From Mytilus trossulus (lineage: Eukaryota; Mollusca; Bivalvia; Mytilida; Mytilidae), in assembly GCF_036588685.1 (NCBI RefSeq), contig NC_086383.1, positions 56,371,448-56,435,447 on the forward strand: a stretch of DNA of 64,000 bases, in the 5' to 3' direction. The notes under the pieces are model-generated. The model ran no database searches. It was not told where the DNA came from and saw only the letters and a program-made list of their open reading frames with translations. Of the stretch, positions 57,712 through 64,000 are shown in pieces. The position numbers were made by a program, and so were the translations under genes. Position 1 is the first letter of the stretch; every line of letters begins with the position of its first letter.

Positions 57712-57965
57712 ATAAGAAGATGTGGTATCATTGCCTGCCTGAGTGAGACAATTCACTCTCCAAAAGAGACCAAATGACATAGAAGTTAACCGTACAGCCT
57801 TCAATAATGAACAAAACCCATATCTCATTCGACAATGAACAAAACTCATACCGCCTAGTCAGCTATACAGTACCTCGACATGACAACTGTAAAACAATTC
57901 AAACGAGATCTATGTAAAAAAAAACAATGAACAAATTTAAATTCAATACATAGCAACAGCTAAAT
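57712..57965 (+). repeat. interspersed repeat, GATGTGGTATGATTGCCAAT family
   Basis: GAAGATGTGGTATCATTGCC, CGTACAGCCTTCAATAATGA and CCTAGTCAGCTATACAG. Includes a short internal duplication of the AATGAACAAAACCCAT segment. Confidence 0.7.
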
Positions 57966-58084
57966 ACTTTGTTTTCTACTTATGAATTTGAATATCCCGT
58001 TGATATCTTTTCCTTTTCTATTAAACTACCGTGACCTTATTATTGTCAGTTGAGTGGCGAGGAATAACAAGGTGCTAGACCTTG

Positions 58085-58268
58085 GTTCAGGGATATAACT
58101 CTTTATAAATCAATTATGCGTTTGTAAAAGTCAAGTATCATCAATATTTTTTAAGTATTAACCTGAAACAGATTGGAAATAATCTATGTAACCTAGAAGC
58201 TTAGAATGTATACTTATGAAAATGGTTGACACAAACGTACTGATGATTTTAAGAGTTATTTCCCTTAA
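58085..58268. repeat. interspersed repeat shared with 21140-21335
   Basis: TTAACCTGAAACAGATTGGA, ATAATCTATGTAACCTAGAA and GAAAATGGTTGACACAAACG, the inverse of the earlier copy. Confidence 0.7.
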
Positions 58269-59114
58269 CCTAATTCTACCTCCTTAAATAAACAAAATTG
58301 CTTATGTTTACTGTTTTGCTCAGGTTGGCTGTCAGTGTGCAACACAGTTTAGTATAGAACCCTATGAAAAAAAAAGAGAAGTCCTTTCGTCAGAAAACAC
58401 TGTCACACTGTAAAAAATCCAAACATACTATCCACACTGATCTGTGTCCACACTTGCTATATACGAAAAATATTTTGTAAATAGGATAAAAGTTTTGTGT
58501 AATTTAATAGACTCTTTGATATTCATTTTTGAATAAATTAAGTAGAAGATACAATATGAGTGCCAAATGCCATTTGGTCTCTTGTGAAGCGGTGTCGAAA
58601 TGGCAATCAGACCACATTTTCTTTTTTCATATATGTATGGTATTTAACACTAATTTTAAATAAAAGAGACTAAAAATGTACTTACGATTTGATGTATTAT
58701 GTCCAAACGTAAGTATTCTCGCATAGTTTTATTTAAACTTCATAGAAATAAAAAATTAAATGTAACGCCTTTGGCGTTCTTTAAGTTATTGTAAAGAGAA
58801 ATGCTATGATGACAATTTTTCAACTATTCGTATTTAAATTGGCTAGACAAATATTTTGATTTCAGATTATGAACTTTTCGTTTAAAGTAAAGTTTATTCT
58901 ATTTAAAGTTTAAATTGGTTTTCTTGTTCTGTATTCATATTCAAATAAGGTAAAAGAATCATAGATTTGTTTTCACATTTTATTACAATATAAAAACAAA
59001 CATTGAAATTGGACGGTAACGATTTTACTTATTATAAATATAGTATAATAGTCCCAGCACTGAATAAACATTTAACCTTTCATTATAGTTTAACATATAA
59101 CAATATCTACACGA

Positions 59115-59342
59115 AAGTGGGTCTCATTGGGGTCTAAGCGTGACGCGGGATTGCCGATTTTTTTGTAAGCGTGACACGTGAAGGTCAAATTATTGTGTCG
59201 TGAAAACGGGAAATGAGGTCTAGCGGGACCCGGGAAATGACAAAAAAAATTAGAATTGCTTACGTACATAGTGTAAGCGGGATACGGGAATCTGAGTAAA
59301 CAGTAAGCGGGATCCGGGATCGGAACCCGCCAAATGAGACCC
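59115..59342 (-). repeat. CCCGGATCCCGCTTAC-family repeat, copy 4
   Basis: GTGGGTCTCATTGGGGTCTA, GCGTGACGCGGGATTGCCGA and GTAAGCGGGATCCGGGATCG. The best preserved copy, with no poly-C run. Open frames across it are accidental. Confidence 0.82.
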
Positions 59343-59607
59343 CCACGAAAGGCATTTCGCTGCATTCCTAAATAGATGAAATAAAGCATTTCAATTGTAA
59401 AATATCTTTAAATAGACGTATGCCCTTTCGAAAAAAAAATGCTGCTTCACTTTTCTTCAACTTTTTATCCAGGAGGCCTAATGCTCGGGGGAAATCTCCT
59501 CTGATCCATCTTGTCCCTCACAGTTTTTCTCAGGGTCAAACCAAGCTCCCCACTCTTTAAACCAAAATTGTGCAGAATATCCATTTCATATTAGTTTTAT
59601 GAATCTT

Positions 59608-59855
59608 TTATGTATAAAAAAGATGTGGTATGATTGCCAATGAGACAACTATCCACAAAATGACACAAACATTAACAATTATAGGTCACCGTACGGCCTT
59701 CAACAATGAGCAAAGCCCATACCGCATATAGTCAGCTATAAAAGGCCCCGATAAGACAATGTAAAACAATTCAAGCGAGAAAACTAACGGCCTAATTTAT
59801 GTAAAAAAATGAACGAAAAACAAATATGTAACACATAAACAAACGACAACCACTG
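59608..59855 (+). repeat. interspersed repeat, GATGTGGTATGATTGCCAAT family
   Basis: AAAGATGTGGTATGATTGCC, GTCACCGTACGGCCTTCAAC and GAAAACTAACGGCCTAATTT; near-identical to the 7190 copy over about 230 bases. Confidence 0.8.
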
Positions 59856-60469
59856 AATTTATGTTCTTTTCCAGACTGTGAATGAAGTATTTGCAACTGA
59901 GCGATAATTAAGCAACCACCAGACTATTTTAAAAACATTAAAAATAAATTACTATGTATTTAGAAGAATATATACCAAAGTGAATTTTCGTTCCAAACTA
60001 TACTAGTTATTTCGTTAATTCATTTAACATGTTTAAATGAAGATAGTGATATTGTGGCACGTAACGCCAGGATTTTTTGCAGAAAATTCACAGACTTTAA
60101 TACAGAGATTTCTGATACAAAATGTTAAACATAGCGAGATTACTCACTTTTTTTTGTTGACAAAATGTCACGAAAAACCTTTATATCCCCAAAAAAAAAT
60201 CGTGCTGACTCAGTTTAGTAGATCGCACTTCAAGTAGAAGACCGTGTTCTGAAATTGTTCCAATTGCTTTATCCAATTTCCTACTTTTTAAAGGATATCA
60301 TTGGTAGTACTGCATGCAATAACATGTCCTTTTTGCCAGGTGAGCCAAAACTAAACGTTAAATTTTGGATCTAGTGTAAAATTTCCTTTCTAAAATTGAA
60401 GATAATACTTTTTATAATCTTTTTATATGTCACTACCAACAACTGTTACAAATCGAATCAAATCAAATA

Positions 60470-61020
60470 TATCTTATTGTCAATTCAAAGACGCCCATTA
60501 CAGGCAGAATAATTACAAGTTAAATTTGGTACAAATGATGACAAAATGATTACAATTATTTGAATACAATTAAATCAATGATTACAACGAAGAGGAGAGA
60601 AAAACACACTAATGTATATTAATAAAATGTATCATGTTTTAACTTTGACAAATACAGTGATCCTTAAAAATATTGGAAACTGAATTTAAATATTCTGGTT
60701 TTCCCCTTGATGCTTTAATGATCGTACAATAAGAAGTTTTAAAATTATCTAAATTATGCCTCTCTCTTTTTAAAGTAAAATATATAAACTCACTAAGTTT
60801 CTTATTGTTGTTTTCGAACAGCATTTAAATTATTAATTAAATTTCTCACTTGATTAAAAATGTGACTATCTTCATTGTACATTAGCCAAATAAATTGTGA
60901 TTGATAATCTAAATTGTGAAAGCTTTTGTAACTTTTATCTATGTTGGAAATAATGGAAACTCTCTCACTTTCCAAAGATGAACATTTAAGTAAAAAGTGG
61001 AGTTCATCTTCCACTTCTTT
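60470..61020 (-). pseudogene. 3' remnant of a non-LTR retrotransposon
   Basis: The minus strand from 61014 encodes EDELHFLLKCSSLESERVSI and, further on, FIWLMYNEDSHIFNQVRNLI. This resembles the C-terminal tail of LINE reverse transcriptases in molluscs (form ED..HFL..C.....R, then LM.NE). The frame ends at 60802 and the 3' part (to about 60470) has AAATCAAATATATCTTATTG-like sequence. Only the last 70 residues remain; the reverse transcriptase core is absent. A typical 5'-truncated insertion. Confidence 0.65.
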
Positions 61021-61051
61021 GTTAAAAGATTACAAATTCTATCCATCTAGT

Positions 61052-61385
61052 TTTTGATGAAGCTGAAGTCCAATCAACTTGAAACTCAGTACACTTGTTG
61101 CTTATGATATGACCTTTCTAATTTTAAAGGCAAATTAGACTTTTGACCCCAATTTTACAGTCCACTGAACATAGAAAATGAAAGTGGGAGTTTGAGGTTA
61201 AAGTTTTTAGTCAAGGTAGTTTTTGATGAAGCTGAAGTCCAGTCAACTTAAAATTTAGTATATATGTTCCCTATAGTATAATCTTTCTAATTTTAATGTC
61301 AAATTAGATTATTACCCAATTTCACGGTCCATGGAACATGGAAAGGATAGTGCGAATGGGGCATCCGTATACTTTAGACACATTC
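61052..61385. repeat. two direct copies of about 155-bp repeat
   Basis: GTTTTTGATGAAGCTGAAGT occurs at 61050 and 61211, each followed by CAATCAACTTGAAACTCAGT-like and CATGGAACATGGAAA-like words. The last copy ends in GGGGCATCCGTATACTTTAG. Common in mussel DNA as far as I recall. Confidence 0.7.
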
Positions 61386-61401
61386 TTGTTAATAAAATAT
61401 A

Positions 61402-61660
61402 AGTCCCCAGACTAATTATCCCAGGAAATTTTGTCCATGTCATTAATATTCCTAGGTAAAATCGTCCATGTCCTGTATTTTAAAAGGGATGTTTTAATGA
61501 AACAAATTATTTACATACATGTATATTGAATTTTTATGTTTTATTAAAAATATTGTTCAGATCAAGAGCTCGGGCATTAAAAATTAAATGAAATGAATGT
61601 CCCCAGACTAATTGTCCTAGGAAATCATGGCCATGGCAATAATATTGCTAGGTAAATTGT
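61402..61660. repeat. direct repeat pair GTCCCCAGACTAATT
   Basis: GTCCCCAGACTAATTATCCC at 61402 and GTCCCCAGACTAATTGTCCT at about 61600 each lead into TAATATT.CTAGGTAAA. Spacing is about 198 bases. Confidence 0.6.
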
Positions 61661-61673
61661 CAGACCTTTATTT

Positions 61674-63997
61674 AACCAGATGCTCCGCAGGGCGCAGCTT
61701 TATACGACGCAGAGGTCGAACCCTGAACGGTTGAGGCTAGTATGGACACAACATTCAAACTGGATACAGCTCTGAATATGGATTGTGATTAAATAGTTGA
61801 CACAGCATAGGTTTCTGACACAGAATGAATGTGGTCTAATGAACTTAAAATATTTGTTTTTGCTTTTGAGCAATTCAGTATGCTGTTGAATATTAATCCT
61901 TTGATATTTGAAGAATTTATCTTTTTCATTTCTGAAATCTGAAATAAGAAAAATTGAACCCCACCAATTTTTTCACCTCCCCTTTCCCTTATTCCAAAAT
62001 TTATCTCAATTTAAATTTCTTATGGAGTTTGCAACAATAACTACTCATTTAAATACATTATAAACAAGAAGTCATTGTAACAGGATGCTGTTACGAAGTC
62101 TCCCAAACAAAGCTCCCATATTAATTTGACTTGTTTAATTGTCCCATACAATTATATATATGGTTTAGGGGGTGGGGATCTTGACCGTTTTCAAGTTTTC
62201 AAACAAGAGAGGGTGGGATAACCCCCTAGGGACTTCCCTTTTATTTCATTTCATGTATTTTATTGTCCCTACAAGAATATATTGACACATCCCCCATTTC
62301 CATTCTCAATTTTATGGTTAATGGGTGGGGATCTGGACCGTTTACAAGATAAAAGAACTTTCTCAAATTGAACGGGGTAGGGGTAAACCCCATGGACTCT
62401 CCCTATATTTCAGTTGATGTGTTTTATTGTTCCATACAAGAATATAATGGTTTAGGGGTGGGGATATGGACCGTTTACAAGTTTTCAAACATGAGGGGGT
62501 GGGGTGACTCCCTAGGGACTTCCTTTTGATTTCTTTTCATTAGTTATATTGTCCTCTACAAGAATATATATGGTTTAGGGGTTGGGATCTGGACCGTTTA
62601 CAAGATAATAGCACATTCTCAAATTGAATGGGATGGGGTTGACCCCAGGGACCTCCCTTTAATTTTATTCGATTTGTTTTATTGTCCCCTACAAGAATAA
62701 ATATGGTTTAGGGTGGGGATCTGGACCGTTTACAAGATAATAGCACATTCTCAAATTGAACGGGGTGAGGGCGACCTCCAGGGACTACTCTTTTACATCA
62801 TTAATTTTTTTTTATCGTCCCATTCAAGAATATATATGGTTTAGGAGTGGGGATTTGGACCGTTTACAAGATAATAGCATATTCTCAAATTTTAGGGGTG
62901 GGGATGACCCCCAGAGATTCCCCCTTTATTTCAGGTGATTGGTTTTGTTGTCACTTGATCATTTCCGAAGACTGTGTGAGTTTATCACTTAAAGTTTTCA
63001 AGTTATATTCATTTGAAAATTTTCGAAAATAAAATCCCATAGGTTTCTATAGTAAACCCCTCCCTTTTTTTTGATAACCGGTCCTAAATATAAAAAATCT
63101 AAATGCATGGTAAGATTCAGCATATTGCAGAACCCCATAAATTGATTTTTTGTTGAAATTGAACCAAAAAGAAAGTTTAATTTTGGACCCTGATTTGGAC
63201 CAATTTGAAAACTGGGCCCATAATAAAAAAAAAATAAGTACATGTTTAGATTCAGCATAACAAAGAACCCCAAGAACTCAATTTTTGTCAAAATCAAACT
63301 TAGTTTAATTTTGGACCCTTTGGACCTTAATGTATACCAATTTGAAAACGGGACCAAAAATTAAGAATCTAAATACATGGTTAGATTCGGTATATCGGAG
63401 AATCCCAATAGTTCAATTTTTTGATGAAATCAAACAAAAAAAAGTTAAATTTTGGCCCCTTTTGGTCCCTAATTTGTTGGGACCAAAAATCCAGAGATCA
63501 ATCCCAACCTTCCTCTTATGGTCATAAACCTTGTGTTTAAATTTTATAGATTTCTATTTACTTATACAAAAGTTATGGTGTCAAAACCAAGAAAAATGCT
63601 TATTTGGGCCCATTTTTAGCCCCTAATTCCTAAACTGTTGGGACTTCAACTCCCTAAATCAATCCCAACCTTCATTTTGTGGTCATAAACCTTATGTTTA
63701 AATTTCATTGATTTCAATTGATTTTATACTCAAGTTATAGTGCGAAAAACAAGAAAATGCCAAATTGGGCCCCTTTTAGCCCCTAATTCCTAAACTGTTG
63801 GGACCAACACTTCGAAAATCAATCCTAACCTTTTTTTTGTGGTCATAAACCTTGTGTTCAAATTTCATAGATTTCTATTGACTTAAACTAAAGTTAGAGT
63901 GCGAAAACTAAAAGTATTCGGACGCCACAGACGACGACGACGCAAACGTGATAGCAATATACGACGAAAATTTTTCAATTTTTGCGGTCGTATAAAA
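61674..63997 (+). mobile_element. 2-kb element with TTTATACGACCGCA inverted ends, copy D
   Basis: Left AACCAGATGCTCCGCAGGGC then CTTTATACGACGCAGAGG (one base missing in the inverted end), right TTTTGCGGTCGTATAAAAAG ending three bases before the window edge. The unique arm (to about 62065) is followed by the tandem array at 62095-62960, which is absent from copies A and C, and then by the usual core and GACGACGACG edge. Confidence 0.82.
62095..62960. repeat. tandem array, about 130-bp units, inside copy D
   Basis: Six or more units with GGTGGGGATCTGGACCGTTT, ACAAGATAATAGCACATTCT and TTTTATTGTCCC.TACAAGAA, at intervals of about 120-150 bases from 62180 to 62860. Short open frames here are chance. 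Confidence 0.8.
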
Positions 63998-64000
63998 AGA

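Overview
This is an AT-rich, intron- and repeat-laden stretch of animal nuclear DNA. Small exons with GT/AG borders, very dense interspersed repeats and the protein similarities point to a bivalve mollusc. Several repeat families look like ones I recall from Mytilus mussels; that species-level guess rests on memory, not on a search.

Three genes can be supported. (1) On the minus strand, 24506 down to 2266, is a complete 11-exon aspartyl/asparaginyl beta-hydroxylase (ASPH) gene. All splice phases agree and give a 1,074-residue protein: short basic cytosolic tail, one membrane segment, a roughly 520-residue Glu/Lys/Arg helix encoded by one giant exon, a TPR-like region, and a C-terminal 2-oxoglutarate oxygenase domain with both iron-binding histidines. 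(2) On the plus strand, 27533 to 41875, is an NKAIN-type gene (Na+/K+-ATPase beta-interacting membrane protein). Four core exons join in phase; the first coding exon was not found; several alternative C-terminal ends are visible. (3) On the minus strand, 57591 to 56584, is a 335-residue type II membrane protein with glycosyltransferase-like motifs, coded by a single exon.

ASPH and NKAIN lie head to head with about 3 kb between the ASPH start codon and the first NKAIN exon seen. Introns and intergenic DNA are mostly mobile and tandem repeats. These include four copies of a TTAAGGTGGTACC-ended foldback element, one of them split by a 2.7-kb TA-flanked transposon; three copies of a 2-kb element with TTTATACGACCGCA inverted ends and tandem cores; a hAT-like element inserted in a satellite; an 83-bp satellite of 13 near-identical units; and a 91-bp minisatellite whose units can fold into hairpins. 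From 42.7 to 56.5 kb and from 57.6 kb to the end I see no convincing host gene other than the glycosyltransferase-like one.

The genes show no obvious pathway link. ASPH would act in the ER lumen, NKAIN at the plasma membrane and the third protein probably in the Golgi. The most notable biology is the very long charged stalk on the ASPH protein, the alternative tails of NKAIN, the three-fold repeated splice acceptor in NKAIN, and the layered transposon and satellite history.
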